NCBI GenBank assembly: GCA_006503475.1 | Contig: RSEH01000268.1 | Span: 1 to 63,905 of the forward strand | DNA: 63,905 nt | Origin: Stentor roeselii | Taxonomy: Eukaryota; Ciliophora; Heterotrichea; Heterotrichida; Stentoridae | Direction: 5' to 3' | In this document: positions 42,203 to 51,081 of the stretch, one piece after another | Layout: each line of letters opens with the position of its first letter | Numbering within the stretch: the first letter of the stretch is position 1 | The notes under the pieces: model-generated | The model's input: only the letters and a program-made list of their open reading frames with translations | What the model was told of the DNA's origin: nothing | Database searches by the model: none | Position numbers and translations under genes: made by a program

Positions 42203-45007
42203 ATGAGTTTTAAAAATATGAATAAAAACGCTTTATTTCAAGACACAGGTTCAAGTTTCGAACTCGACTCGACCCGGATAACAAAAACCTTCGACAAACT
42301 CAGCCTAATCCAAAAACTTCCGATTTCAGTCCGACTCAAAAAAGCCCAAAAAAACAACCTAAATGAGAAAATCTCTAAGTTTAAAAAACCATCAGGAAAA
42401 AGCATCGTCACAAGAAAAAGCTTAAACTTCAGCGACCTCTTAGCCAAGACCTACAATGCAAAAACTCCTCCATCAAACGCAAAACTTTCAGAAGTTTATA
42501 ATTTTTCATCGAAACTTAGAAAAAGTCCTAAATTAAAGCAAAATCTTTTAGATTTTCAAGTCATTCAGGAAAAATTTGCATCTGAAAACTATTCTGAAGC
42601 TCTTCAAATGATTGAAATGATGAAAGATAAGAAAAAACATAAAAAGATCAGAACGATTGAAGTTGATTGTTTGTTAAGACTAGGAAAACATGAGAAAGGT
42701 TTAGAAGTTTTAGAAGATTTGATTAAAAGGAAAGGAATAAAATCATGTAAGTTGTTTGTTTTGATGATAGAAACTTTGAAGTTTTTAAATAAAACTGAAG
42801 AACTTCGAGTTTTTCTGCAACTTGCAGTTGAGACTTACCCAGACAATCAGTTCATAGCTAGAACTTCAGGATTCATGTTTTTTCAATCAAAAAACTACAG
42901 AAAATGCAAAAAAGTCCTGAAAAATCTTCAAGATGATGAAAGTCTTTATTTTTTCGGAGAATCTCTTCGAAAACTGAAGGATTTCGAAAAATTTTCAAAG
43001 TTCTTAAAATCTTTGAATTTTAGTCCTGAGGTGAAGATTTTACTACAAGGAAAACTTTTTTATTCACAAGGAAATCATTCAAAAAGTTTACTTTTTTTAT
43101 CAGAAATTCAAGAAAACAGCAGATATTTTTTTGAATCTGCTTTCTACTCAGGTAAGTGTTTGTTGAAAACAGGCGACTTGGAAAATTCTGAACTTCAGCT
43201 TGAAAAAGTTGCTTTATTCTCTAATAACAAAGATTTGATTTTCAGGTCAATTTGCAGAATAACAGCATTGAAGTTAAGCTTTAATGATTTTTATGGAGCT
43301 TATCACTCGATGCTCAGGACTCAAGAAGCATTGTGTTTAAGTGGAAATAAGAAAAGGATTAAAAATTTCACTAATGCCGGGTACCAAATGATTCAGAACT
43401 TACCTGAAGAAGCCATTAAAACTTTAAACTTTTTGATAGACTCTGAAACTTCTGAAGACTTTCTTTATAAATTTTTTACTTTTCGAGCATTTTGTTTTTT
43501 TTCTATCGAAAACTATGCAAAAGCTCAAGAAGATTACGAAAAAGCAGAAAAAATTAAAGTTCTTGACAGTGCATCAGCGACGAATCTGTATTTAAGCCGA
43601 GTAACTCAGGTTTTTCTATCAGGTGATTACGAAAAATGTGAAAAAATGATAGAAATAAAGCCATCATCACCTTCAATGTTAAAAGTCATTTACTTGCAAA
43701 TCAACCTCTTTAAAAAGTCAACAATAGTCGACCCAAAACGTCTCGAAGAGCTAATAAAAACCTCTAAAACCCTTCAATCCGACAACGAATTACTAAAAAT
43801 TCTATCATTTTTCTACTACTGTTTAAAAGACTTTAACATGTCTTTAAAAAAATTAAAAAAACTTTCAGTAAAGACAGACATCTCTAAAATCATCGAGTCT
43901 TTCAACTGCATATCGCTTCAGTCCTACCAAGAAGCTGAAGAAATCCTATCTTCAGTCAACCTCGAGTCAAGTAACAATAAATTCGCGATTTACCCTTACA
44001 GAGCTTTAAGCTCGGCCTACCTTCAAAAGCGATCCAATTCTCTTCAAGACATTTATAAAATAATCAACGAGAACTCGTATCAAGCTTATCTTCTTTCCAT
44101 TTACTTGCTGATCATCGCGAATGAGATAAACGAGGCGTTGCTTGTTATTTCAATCACTGAAAAAACAACTGAAGTCCTTCTTCTTCAAGCTCATTGTTTT
44201 TTAATTAACTTTGACCTGGAAAAGTCGGAAGAAGTTCTGAAAAAAATTGAATTGAAATCAGTTAAAAATGACTTAAAAGTCGTTCAGGGCATCAGGTCTG
44301 GGAAACTCTTGACGAATGACCCGGGAGTTATTTTTAATGAAAGATATGTGCTTTGGATTCAAGGAATTCATAGGTTTTATGAGGAGGACTACTCAAATGC
44401 TGTTCAGGTCTTTGAAAACGCTTTGAACTTGCTTCAAGAGACTCAGACTGGCCAGTTCTTTTTGTTTAATCCAGGATATTTACTTGAGTACTCTTTAATC
44501 ATCTTCAACATCGTTCTTTGTCTAATCGGCAAAGCTGATCCTGTAAGTTTTAATCAGATTTCATTAAAAGCTGCAAGAAATCTTCTTAAAGAATCGATAA
44601 AACTTCAAAAGTCATCATATTCAGAACAAGTCCTTCTTTACTTCCTGTTAAAAACTGATGGAAAAAGCTTAAAAGCTGAGAAAAAACTAAACGAAATCCA
44701 TTCAAACTCAAAAAAAACCTACGAAAAAATATTAAATTCAAAAGAAATTTCAATATTCCCAGAGTACTCCAACTGGAAGTTAAAGTCTGTTTTACCTTCA
44801 GTGAATTTAAAACCCTTTCCAACCCTTCAAGTTTCCCCATCATTCATCTTTCCAGTGATGCAGCCTCCTCTCGACTTCAAAGACTCCTGCTTCGTGATCC
44901 AGAAGTTATTCCAGAAGCTGCGTCCGAAGCCTCGTCCAGAAGTGCCTTGGCTAGAAAAAATCGGAAATACTTACAAGTTCACAGATTCTCTTATAGCCGA
45001 GGTTTAA
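42203..45007 (+). CDS. TPR-like helical repeat protein, 934 aa
   Basis: I place the start at the first in-frame ATG, 42203. The frame is open to about 42086 but without ATG. The N-terminal 130 residues are basic and disordered. From about 140 to 870 the protein consists of helix pairs of TPR type, such as YSEALQMIEMMKDKKKHKK, HEKGLEVLEDLIKRKG, YRKCKKVLKNLQDDESLYF, NYAKAQEDYEKAEKI and YSNAVQVFENALNLLQE. No catalytic domain is seen. Partners are unknown. Ciliary transport proteins have such arrays, but I cannot assign one. Stop TAA. Confidence 0.8.
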   Translation: MSFKNMNKNALFQDTGSSFELDSTRITKTFDKLSLIQKLPISVRLKKAQKNNLNEKISKFKKPSGKSIVTRKSLNFSDLLAKTYNAKTPPSNAKLSEVYNFSSKLRKSPKLKQNLLDFQVIQEKFASENYSEALQMIEMMKDKKKHKKIRTIEVDCLLRLGKHEKGLEVLEDLIKRKGIKSCKLFVLMIETLKFLNKTEELRVFLQLAVETYPDNQFIARTSGFMFFQSKNYRKCKKVLKNLQDDESLYFFGESLRKLKDFEKFSKFLKSLNFSPEVKILLQGKLFYSQGNHSKSLLFLSEIQENSRYFFESAFYSGKCLLKTGDLENSELQLEKVALFSNNKDLIFRSICRITALKLSFNDFYGAYHSMLRTQEALCLSGNKKRIKNFTNAGYQMIQNLPEEAIKTLNFLIDSETSEDFLYKFFTFRAFCFFSIENYAKAQEDYEKAEKIKVLDSASATNLYLSRVTQVFLSGDYEKCEKMIEIKPSSPSMLKVIYLQINLFKKSTIVDPKRLEELIKTSKTLQSDNELLKILSFFYYCLKDFNMSLKKLKKLSVKTDISKIIESFNCISLQSYQEAEEILSSVNLESSNNKFAIYPYRALSSAYLQKRSNSLQDIYKIINENSYQAYLLSIYLLIIANEINEALLVISITEKTTEVLLLQAHCFLINFDLEKSEEVLKKIELKSVKNDLKVVQGIRSGKLLTNDPGVIFNERYVLWIQGIHRFYEEDYSNAVQVFENALNLLQETQTGQFFLFNPGYLLEYSLIIFNIVLCLIGKADPVSFNQISLKAARNLLKESIKLQKSSYSEQVLLYFLLKTDGKSLKAEKKLNEIHSNSKKTYEKILNSKEISIFPEYSNWKLKSVLPSVNLKPFPTLQVSPSFIFPVMQPPLDFKDSCFVIQKLFQKLRPKPRPEVPWLEKIGNTYKFTDSLIAEV

Positions 45008-45082
45008 ATATGAAGCTTTCCAGCTTCACAATATTCATCCAGTTATATCTTCCTAATCACTTATTAACTACAATCGATATAA

Positions 45083-45712
45083 ATGAAATCTAGTCTTTTC
45101 ACCAATTTCACATCAAAAGACGAAAAAGAAAAAACACGAAGCAAAAGTATTTCAAGTCTTAAATCTTTGAAGCTGAAACAAATCAAACCTAACCCGAACA
45201 TTAAAAAAATAAACAACCTTTCTAGGATTTACGCTCAGGACCACTCGACATTGACTAAGAACATGATAGAGTCTTTTTCTCCATCAAACATCAAAACTTT
45301 TGAACCTTTTTCAGGGGGAAAAATTTTGACTATAAAGAAGTCGAACCCAAGACTTTACGTTTCAGCCAAATCTGAGATGTCGATGAAGAAAAATGTTTAT
45401 AAAAAAAGAAGTCCTATTGCTTCTTCTCGTAATAAACAAAGTGACCCTGGGATTCCTGTCATTTGTATTGAAGAGTCTTTGTCCACTACTATAAATTCGA
45501 GTGTCTTACATGGAAGTTCGGCTGGAAATAAACAGAAACAAAGGTTTTGCAGGTTCTTGAGCACTAGTACCATTGATAAATTGTCAAAGGACCAGTCGGT
45601 TGTATCTAATGAAAGCAGTCGTGAGGACTTTAGGACTAGGGTTACTGAGTTGTTTGAAAAGTTCAAAAGTAATCATTTTGAGATATTAGGAAGTTTTAAA
45701 TGTTCTAAATAA
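45083..45712 (+). CDS. Unknown basic, Ser-rich protein, 209 aa
   Basis: ATG at 45083, 75 nt after the TPR gene stop on the same strand, stop TAA. TTATTAAC lies 15 nt before the ATG. The protein is Lys/Ser-rich, mostly disordered, with a short ordered region near 130-160. No motif, signal or membrane segment is seen. Function unknown. Confidence 0.6.
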   Translation: MKSSLFTNFTSKDEKEKTRSKSISSLKSLKLKQIKPNPNIKKINNLSRIYAQDHSTLTKNMIESFSPSNIKTFEPFSGGKILTIKKSNPRLYVSAKSEMSMKKNVYKKRSPIASSRNKQSDPGIPVICIEESLSTTINSSVLHGSSAGNKQKQRFCRFLSTSTIDKLSKDQSVVSNESSREDFRTRVTELFEKFKSNHFEILGSFKCSK

Positions 45713-46203
45713 ATTTTCAGGTGTTTTAGTGAAAAGTAGATTTTTTGGGGAGGTTGATACTGTTTGGATGGTTTTGAGAATATTTTTTTAGGTTTTTATG
45801 ATGACTTGGAATTTGATCGAGGGATTTATCAGACTTTAACGAGATGATGAATAAAGAATATAATTTTTAATTAAACTATTGAAGAAGAGTGAATATAATT
45901 TATAATAAAATTGTTGAAGAGTAATGAAAAAACTGTAAATATAACTAAATTTTAATCATTCTTTTCTGAGCCCTACTGAAAAATCCTGAAGACCTAATTA
46001 TTAATCTAACTAATATCATAATCATTTAATCTAAACTCTTAATATTCTATTCTCATCCGAATACCAAAACCTTAAAAGTACCAGTTCATCTTAACACTTC
46101 CCTAAACCCTTAATAATAAAGCCAATCCAAACCTTCTCCTTACACCCTGCGAAATCCTTAAACTACTCAAGCAAATCAACCTCCAACATAAAAATCTATC
46201 TAC
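45713..46203. other. Convergent 3' spacer with short direct repeat
   Basis: This 491-nt stretch holds no open frame worth calling. The left third is G-rich, the right half C-rich on the plus strand. Two adjacent imperfect 35-nt repeats lie at 45856-45890 and 45891-45924 (both hold GAATATAATTT and TTGAAGA). Confidence 0.5.
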
Positions 46204-46398
46204 TTATTTAGACTGTGCATTGGGACCCCTAACCTTTCCACCAGGTCCTTTGACAATACTAAGGAACCTTCTATTATAAAGCAGTCTCTTCTTAGCCCTT
46301 CCCTGAAGAAGTTTCTTTTTCCTATCAGCTTTCGGTACTTTGGGAGTTTGATTTCGGACTTTCCCAGCTCTTGCCAAACCACCATGAACCTTTCCCAT
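46204..46398 (-). CDS. RPS30: Ribosomal protein eS30 (small subunit)
   Basis: The protein has 64 aa, very basic. It matches eS30: [19 protein letters not shown], then [12 protein letters not shown] and GPNAQSK at the end. It is a stand-alone protein without the ubiquitin-like FUBI domain that is fused to it in animals. ATG at 46398 directly after TTATAAAT, stop TAA. It is a core part of the 40S subunit near the decoding centre. It diverges from the gene at 46468 with 69 nt between ATGs. A second open frame over the same bases is a shadow. Confidence 0.96.
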   Translation of the reverse strand: MGKVHGGLARAGKVRNQTPKVPKADRKKKLLQGRAKKRLLYNRRFLSIVKGPGGKVRGPNAQSK

Positions 46399-46467
46399 AT
46401 TTATAAGATTCCTTCATTCACTAAAATGAATCTCTAAAGCGACTAAAATTCACTAATACTATAAATC

Positions 46468-47250
46468 ATGTTTAGCAAATTCGGGAAAGTCCTATCATAC
46501 CAATTCCACATTCTTCTTTCAAAAGACGAAATCCTATCAAACTCGAAAACGAAGACAAAAAAGCGACGAAAGTTCATAAAACCTGAAAAAGACTCTCTTT
46601 CAACGAGAGACAACGATAACTCCTCAGCGACTCCAGAGTTGAAGCCACCAAGTCACATCTTCAGATCACAGAGCCGAGATGACTTTTACAAGACTATCGG
46701 AAAGCCCCAGGGTCCTCCAGTGGGTTACTATAACTGCAACTATTCCTGTGTCACCAAGTCACCAAAATCTGCAGTTTTTAAAAAACGGAAAAAGACTGTC
46801 TCGAGGATTAGAACTCCAGTCAATGATGCTCCTCACTTTTTAACTCATGTTGACAGACCTAAGACTCCTGGGGTTGATTTCAAAAAACAACTGCCCAGGA
46901 ATAATATCTTTATTGCACAACTTAATGAAAATCGATTTGTCAGCTTCAAGAATATGCCTGAAGTCTGCTCGAATTTTAGAAGAGCTGGAACTCCTGATAT
47001 TGGAAAAGTCAGTGCAAGGCCTAATGTCTTGATTAACTCGTCGATTAGTTTGAATTCGTATAATGTGGACTTTCGATTTGTTAAGGAGGATTTGGGCAAA
47101 GTGATTGATTTTAATAAGTGCTCACCTAGAAAGCCTTTGTTTGAAGGGAAGAAAGATTTACGGTCATACGAGATAAAGTGGAACTGCATCGACAAGAAAA
47201 AGTCAGTAATCGACTTCAACAAAACTTGCCAATCCCCCAAACCCTCATAA
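46468..47250 (+). CDS. Unknown basic protein, 260 aa, with repeated DFxK motif
   Basis: ATG at 46468, stop TAA. The protein is basic and Pro/Ser-rich. A short motif recurs in the C-terminal half: VDFKKQLPRNNIF (about 136), VIDFNKCSPRKPLF (about 211) and VIDFNKTCQSPKPS (end). Short repeats of this kind occur in microtubule-associated proteins of ciliates, so an axonemal or cortical role is possible, but this is inference. No known domain is found. Only 4 nt separate its stop from the next ATG. Confidence 0.65.
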   Translation: MFSKFGKVLSYQFHILLSKDEILSNSKTKTKKRRKFIKPEKDSLSTRDNDNSSATPELKPPSHIFRSQSRDDFYKTIGKPQGPPVGYYNCNYSCVTKSPKSAVFKKRKKTVSRIRTPVNDAPHFLTHVDRPKTPGVDFKKQLPRNNIFIAQLNENRFVSFKNMPEVCSNFRRAGTPDIGKVSARPNVLINSSISLNSYNVDFRFVKEDLGKVIDFNKCSPRKPLFEGKKDLRSYEIKWNCIDKKKSVIDFNKTCQSPKPS

Positions 47251-47254
47251 TTAA

Positions 47255-47455
47255 ATGGAAAAAGAATCCCTCTACAAGCTTTCAGAGTACATCGAGCTCT
47301 CCCTAAAAGACCTAGAAACGAAAGAAAGTCTCCAAGCCCTAAAGCGTACAAAAGACTTAGACCAAATAATAACCCGTACAATATCAACAATCTCAAAAGC
47401 AAAGCAATCAATCCTATCACTAACAGATTCCCAAATATTCGGACGAGACAATTAA
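47255..47455 (+). CDS. Small helical protein, 66 aa, unknown
   Basis: ATG at 47255, 4 nt after the previous stop, stop TAA, 21 nt from the converging GRWD1 stop. The protein is one long amphipathic helix pattern (LYKLSEYIELSLKDLETKES, then TISTISKAKQSIL). No 15-nt intron joins it to the gene before. The gene call rests on ATG, coding-like composition and filling of the gap. No family is recognised. Confidence 0.5.
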   Translation: MEKESLYKLSEYIELSLKDLETKESLQALKRTKDLDQIITRTISTISKAKQSILSLTDSQIFGRDN

Positions 47456-47476
47456 AGTGCCAGAGTTAATAACTAA

Positions 47477-48925
47477 CTACTCCTGATCCCCATTGATATT
47501 GGCACGAAACACATTAAACGAGTTGGCAGCTGTAGAAACAATAAAGTTCAAACAAGGATGATAAACCAATTCTTTCACATCCTCCTGTCCCTGATGAATA
47601 AACAACAACTGAGGAGGGAATCCAGGTTCCACTTCGCCTTCAGCTTCAACACTCAAGTCCCAAATAGTGATCCTGTCATCAGCTGACCCAACAGCGAGTT
47701 CAGAGCAGTCCACCGGGTTCCAAGCGATAGTCGTGATTGAATCTGAATGCCACTGAATATGCGCAGCTTGTTTTTCAGTGAACCTCAGATCCCAGATCTT
47801 AAAAGAAGCGTCATCAGAGCCAGAAGCGATTTGTGAAGTTTCAACAGGATTCCAGCTGATCACATTAACATCACTGGAATGTGCAGCAATCGTCATCTGT
47901 GAGTCGTCATTCGCAGCTCTTAAGTCCCAGATCTTGATGGTCTTGTCAGCTGAACACGTTGCAAGCACTGAAGGCTCCACCGGGCTCCGGACGATGTCTT
48001 CCACTGACCCTGAGTGGCCAGTCAGGGTCTTCGTGTGACTCCAGGAAGACCCGTCGAATGGGTAGACGAAGAGACAGTCGCCCCCCGCGTAAAGCCACCC
48101 GTTGTACCCCCAGGCGAGTCCGTATCCTTCATTTCCCATGCGCCAAGAAGCGAGGCTTTGACTTCGACATTTGATCAGAGCGGCGCCGGTTTCGATTTTT
48201 TCGAGACTTTCTTTGATGTTGAAAATCTGCACTGTTCCTAAGTCGCTCCAAGTCGCGACTACTCCCAAGTCGGTGTTGCTGCGAATACGGTTCACACAAC
48301 CGGGATGGGCAAACTCGGCGTATTCGAGCTTCGCTTCTGGACCTTCTTCTTCGTCGGAACTTATCCCGTCTTCAGAACTTTCCTCACGGTCGTCGTCTTT
48401 GGTTCTGTGAAGCTCGCTCCATTTCATCACGTAGACTTTGTTGTCGGAGTTTGAAGCTTGACTACCTGAGACGAGGTAGACTGTGTATGGGAAGTCGCTT
48501 GGAGATGGAGTGGAGAGAAGGTCGAGAGATAGACATGGCCATTCCACTGAAGTACGGTAGAAAAAATCGTAGGCCTCGTTTTCAAAGTCTAGGATTTCGT
48601 CTTGCTTTAACTTTCGAGGGTCACCTGTCCAGATTTCTTTTGGCTGCTTGGGCTTTTCTTTTGATTCTTCTGGGTGTTGGTAAGTTGGGTCGTGGACTAA
48701 ACGAACGTCACCTGTTTCGGTGTCTTCGAGTCTTAGGTTCTCGAAGTCTTCCCATTCTTCAGCTTCACCGATGCTACTTCCACTGTGGTAAATTGCATCT
48801 TCTTCACTTTCAAAATCATCGTCACCTTGATCTTCGTACTCAAGACTATCATCAGAATCATGAGATGGAAGGGTCTCTTTCTTAAGTTTCTTACTGGGTT
48901 TCGACTTAGAAGAGACCTTTCTCAT
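47477..48925 (-). CDS. GRWD1: GRWD1/Rrb1-like WD40 protein, ribosomal protein L3 chaperone
   Basis: I place the start at the ATG 48925 (MRKVSSKSKPSKK), giving 482 aa. The frame is open to 49048 but that part is hydrophobic and would overlap the diverging DHHC gene. An acidic N-terminus is followed by WDFENLRLEDTETGDVR-like and GDPRKLKQDEILDFENEAYDFF, then VEWPCLSLDLL, the histone-binding-type N-helix. Six to seven WD40 repeats follow, with KIWDLR, FKIWDLRF and ITIWDLS. This layout is that of GRWD1/Rrb1, which protects newly made ribosomal protein uL3 (RPL3) and works in 60S assembly. Stop TAG. It converges with a small gene. Confidence 0.92.
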   Translation of the reverse strand: MRKVSSKSKPSKKLKKETLPSHDSDDSLEYEDQGDDDFESEEDAIYHSGSSIGEAEEWEDFENLRLEDTETGDVRLVHDPTYQHPEESKEKPKQPKEIWTGDPRKLKQDEILDFENEAYDFFYRTSVEWPCLSLDLLSTPSPSDFPYTVYLVSGSQASNSDNKVYVMKWSELHRTKDDDREESSEDGISSDEEEGPEAKLEYAEFAHPGCVNRIRSNTDLGVVATWSDLGTVQIFNIKESLEKIETGAALIKCRSQSLASWRMGNEGYGLAWGYNGWLYAGGDCLFVYPFDGSSWSHTKTLTGHSGSVEDIVRSPVEPSVLATCSADKTIKIWDLRAANDDSQMTIAAHSSDVNVISWNPVETSQIASGSDDASFKIWDLRFTEKQAAHIQWHSDSITTIAWNPVDCSELAVGSADDRITIWDLSVEAEGEVEPGFPPQLLFIHQGQEDVKELVYHPCLNFIVSTAANSFNVFRANINGDQE

Positions 48926-49024
48926 ATTTATATTAGAAATGCAGTTAATGAATGCTAGGAAATGAGTGTAAAGGTCGATCAGGCTAAGACTGAAGGTGAA
49001 TTCTTTTATGGAAAATATTAAAAG

Positions 49025-49891
49025 ATGGACAACCCTCCCCGAATCCACGGACTAAAAAGACCACTTCACCCTCTACAAATGCTATCCTGGCTGATCATGT
49101 CTTTAAACGTTCTAGGTTACTTTTCCTCAACACTACCCTGTTTACCCCCATCTTTAAAGCTACCGATAAGCCTTTCTTTTTCGATTCTTCTATTTTTATC
49201 AGTCCTTTTCGGATACAAGCTGAGCATATCAGACCCGACAGACCCAATCGTGTTGCAATTCAAATCAACCCAAGACAAAAAGTAAGAAAAACTCAGTATC
49301 GCCTTACAACTTGAAGAAAAATGCGAAAAATTTTGTAATTTTTGCAAATCGCCAGTATCTTCATCAAGCAAGCACTGCGTGCGATGCAACAGATGCACTT
49401 TAAAGTTTGACCATCACTGCAAATGGGTGAACAACTGTATAGGTGAGCAGAACTACTCAAATTTCATTCGTTTAATTGTAGTTGTTTGGTTGTTTGAAAT
49501 GTTTCAAGCGACTTTAGGAATCATGATCTTAGTTCAAGGAATGAATGATCAGGAAAAATTGAATGAAAATATTGAAGAAATGTACAAAGTTAAAGGGTTT
49601 TATTATTTTATCGCGGTTGAGGCGATTTTTATATTTGAAGGAACACTTTTCACGATTTTGATTGGGTACTTGATTGGTCTTCATGTGCTTTTGAAGTGCA
49701 AGGGGTTGACAACTTATGAGTATATTATTAGTCGAAGAAGTGAAAATAAAGTCATTCCGAAGGAGAAGAGATGTGATACCAACTCAGCTTTAAACAATAA
49801 TCAGAGTTTTAACGCGAAGGATCTTCATCGTTCTTTATCCAGAAGTGATATTGACTTACGCGACTCTCCCAGGTATTTCATATTTAGATGA
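49025..49891 (+). CDS. DHHC-type protein S-acyltransferase, two exons
   Basis: Exons are 49025-49281 and 49297-49891, joined over a 15-nt intron to give 283 aa, stop TGA. Membrane segments lie at about 24-41 and 46-70 in exon 1, and two more follow the Cys-rich domain. The spliced domain reads FCNFCKSPVSSSSKHCVRC, NRCTLKFDHHCKWVNNCIG. The catalytic DHHC is at 124-127. The TTxE motif is GLTTYEY. The enzyme transfers palmitate to Cys of other proteins, for example those with MGC starts such as the CDPK at 53906. ATG is 99 nt from the GRWD1 ATG. Confidence 0.95.
49282..49296 (+). other. 15-nt intron in the DHHC gene
   Basis: Reads GTAAGAAAAACTCAG, phase 2, with immediate in-frame TAA. Removal joins the exon with two membrane segments to the Cys-rich DHHC exon. 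Confidence 0.93.
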
Positions 49892-49937
49892 ATTTATTAG
49901 ATTTTAATATAATTCTTGTTTAATGATTAAACCACGT

Positions 49938-50150
49938 TTAACATGAACTTTCAATCATCATCGATAATTCCATATCAGGAGGAGCTTCATAGATGGTCTT
50001 CAAGGACTTTTCATTGAGTTTTAACAACTTGAACAGGTGAAGGTTCACTTTAGGGTGAGAATTTTTAAGGAAAATTGAGGAACATGACTCGCTGGCTTCA
50101 GTTTGAATAGAAAGCACGATAGTTTTTTTCTTGGAGAAAGAAGATCCCAT
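49938..50150 (-). CDS. Small protein with N-myristoylation signal, 70 aa
   Basis: ATG at 50150, stop TAA. The start MGSSFSKKK fits the N-myristoylation consensus (Gly2, Ser6, then Lys) very well and would anchor it at a membrane. The rest has mixed strand and helix character (VNLHLFKLLKLNEKSLKTIY). No family is recognised. It lies between converging and diverging neighbours in a gap that it fills. Confidence 0.6.
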   Translation of the reverse strand: MGSSFSKKKTIVLSIQTEASESCSSIFLKNSHPKVNLHLFKLLKLNEKSLKTIYEAPPDMELSMMIESSC

Positions 50151-50270
50151 TGTAATAATTATAAAACTCCATAATCATGTCTACTGAAATAAACCGTGAA
50201 CACATTTAACCAAAATCACTTTTTCCTTTTGCACCAATAGGCTTTAATCTTTATTCTTAACTTATAAACA

Positions 50271-51017
50271 ATGATTCATCTTTCTGGCTCGAAACCCAGT
50301 CGCAAGTCAACAACCGCCCTTTCATTCACCTTTTCTTCTGCACCTGCTCCTTCTCACTCTCAAACCTTCAGTGCTAAAAAAGTCCAAAAATCACAAGAAA
50401 CGAAAAAAAACTCAGAAAATATTTGTCCTGACATCGGCCCGGAACATTTTCAGAAAAATCCTGAGATTTTAGCTGAAATCTTGAAAAATAACTCAAAAAT
50501 CGCAAGGAAAGGGAAAATCTTTGAAAATGATGAAGATCGAGAATTATTTGAAATCAATCAGGCCGGTCGTGATACAAAAGAGAGGAAAAATGAGTTGAAA
50601 CAAGAAATTGAAGACGTGGTTTCTGAATCTCAGGGGAAAATTAGGGAATATATGGAAAAAATCGAAAAGGATAACGAGTCCAGTCGGGATCATCGAAAAT
50701 CTGCAGAAAAATTCAAGGAAAGTATTAAAAAAGTGCAAGAATATTCTGAAGTGTTGAAAGAGTTGTTAAGTATGGAAATTGTTGACTTCTCTGAAGACCC
50801 GAGGATGATGACGATAGTCAGTTCATACGGCGAGGCATCTGTGAAGTACTCTTTAACAGACAGTGAAAACCCAGAAGTTTTTATTTACAGGATCCTTGAG
50901 TCAAACATAGACTTTCCAAGCAAGTACAGTTACCTCTCGTCCAACATCGAGTTCGAGAAAAAAGACATCATTTCTTTTTACCTGTCAATAATGGACTCAC
51001 TTTACATGAATTCCTAG
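50271..51017 (+). CDS. Unknown protein, 248 aa, coiled coil plus small C-terminal domain
   Basis: ATG at 50271, stop TAG. The first 45 residues are Ser/Lys-rich. A coiled coil spans about 75-165 (ERKNELKQEIEDVVSESQGK, KEDNESSRDHRKSAEKFKE-like). The last 75 residues form a compact mixed domain (MMTIVSSYGEASVKYSL, EVFIYRILESNIDF). Coiled coil plus small globular end recalls kinetochore SPC24/SPC25-type proteins, but the likeness is architectural only and weak. Function unknown. Confidence 0.6.
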   Translation: MIHLSGSKPSRKSTTALSFTFSSAPAPSHSQTFSAKKVQKSQETKKNSENICPDIGPEHFQKNPEILAEILKNNSKIARKGKIFENDEDRELFEINQAGRDTKERKNELKQEIEDVVSESQGKIREYMEKIEKDNESSRDHRKSAEKFKESIKKVQEYSEVLKELLSMEIVDFSEDPRMMTIVSSYGEASVKYSLTDSENPEVFIYRILESNIDFPSKYSYLSSNIEFEKKDIISFYLSIMDSLYMNS

Positions 51018-51081
51018 TCATTAACATAAACATTCAACTTTTTCATTAATCCATTTTTATTCATATTTCAAATCTTATAAA

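Noticed and set aside
46200-46385. Open frame overlapping eS30 on the same strand
   Set aside because: The other frame matches eS30 along its whole length. This one has no recognisable features.
48926-49048. N-terminal extension of GRWD1
   Set aside because: It is hydrophobic, unlike GRWD1 starts, and would overlap the diverging DHHC gene. The ATG at 48925 gives a typical basic start.
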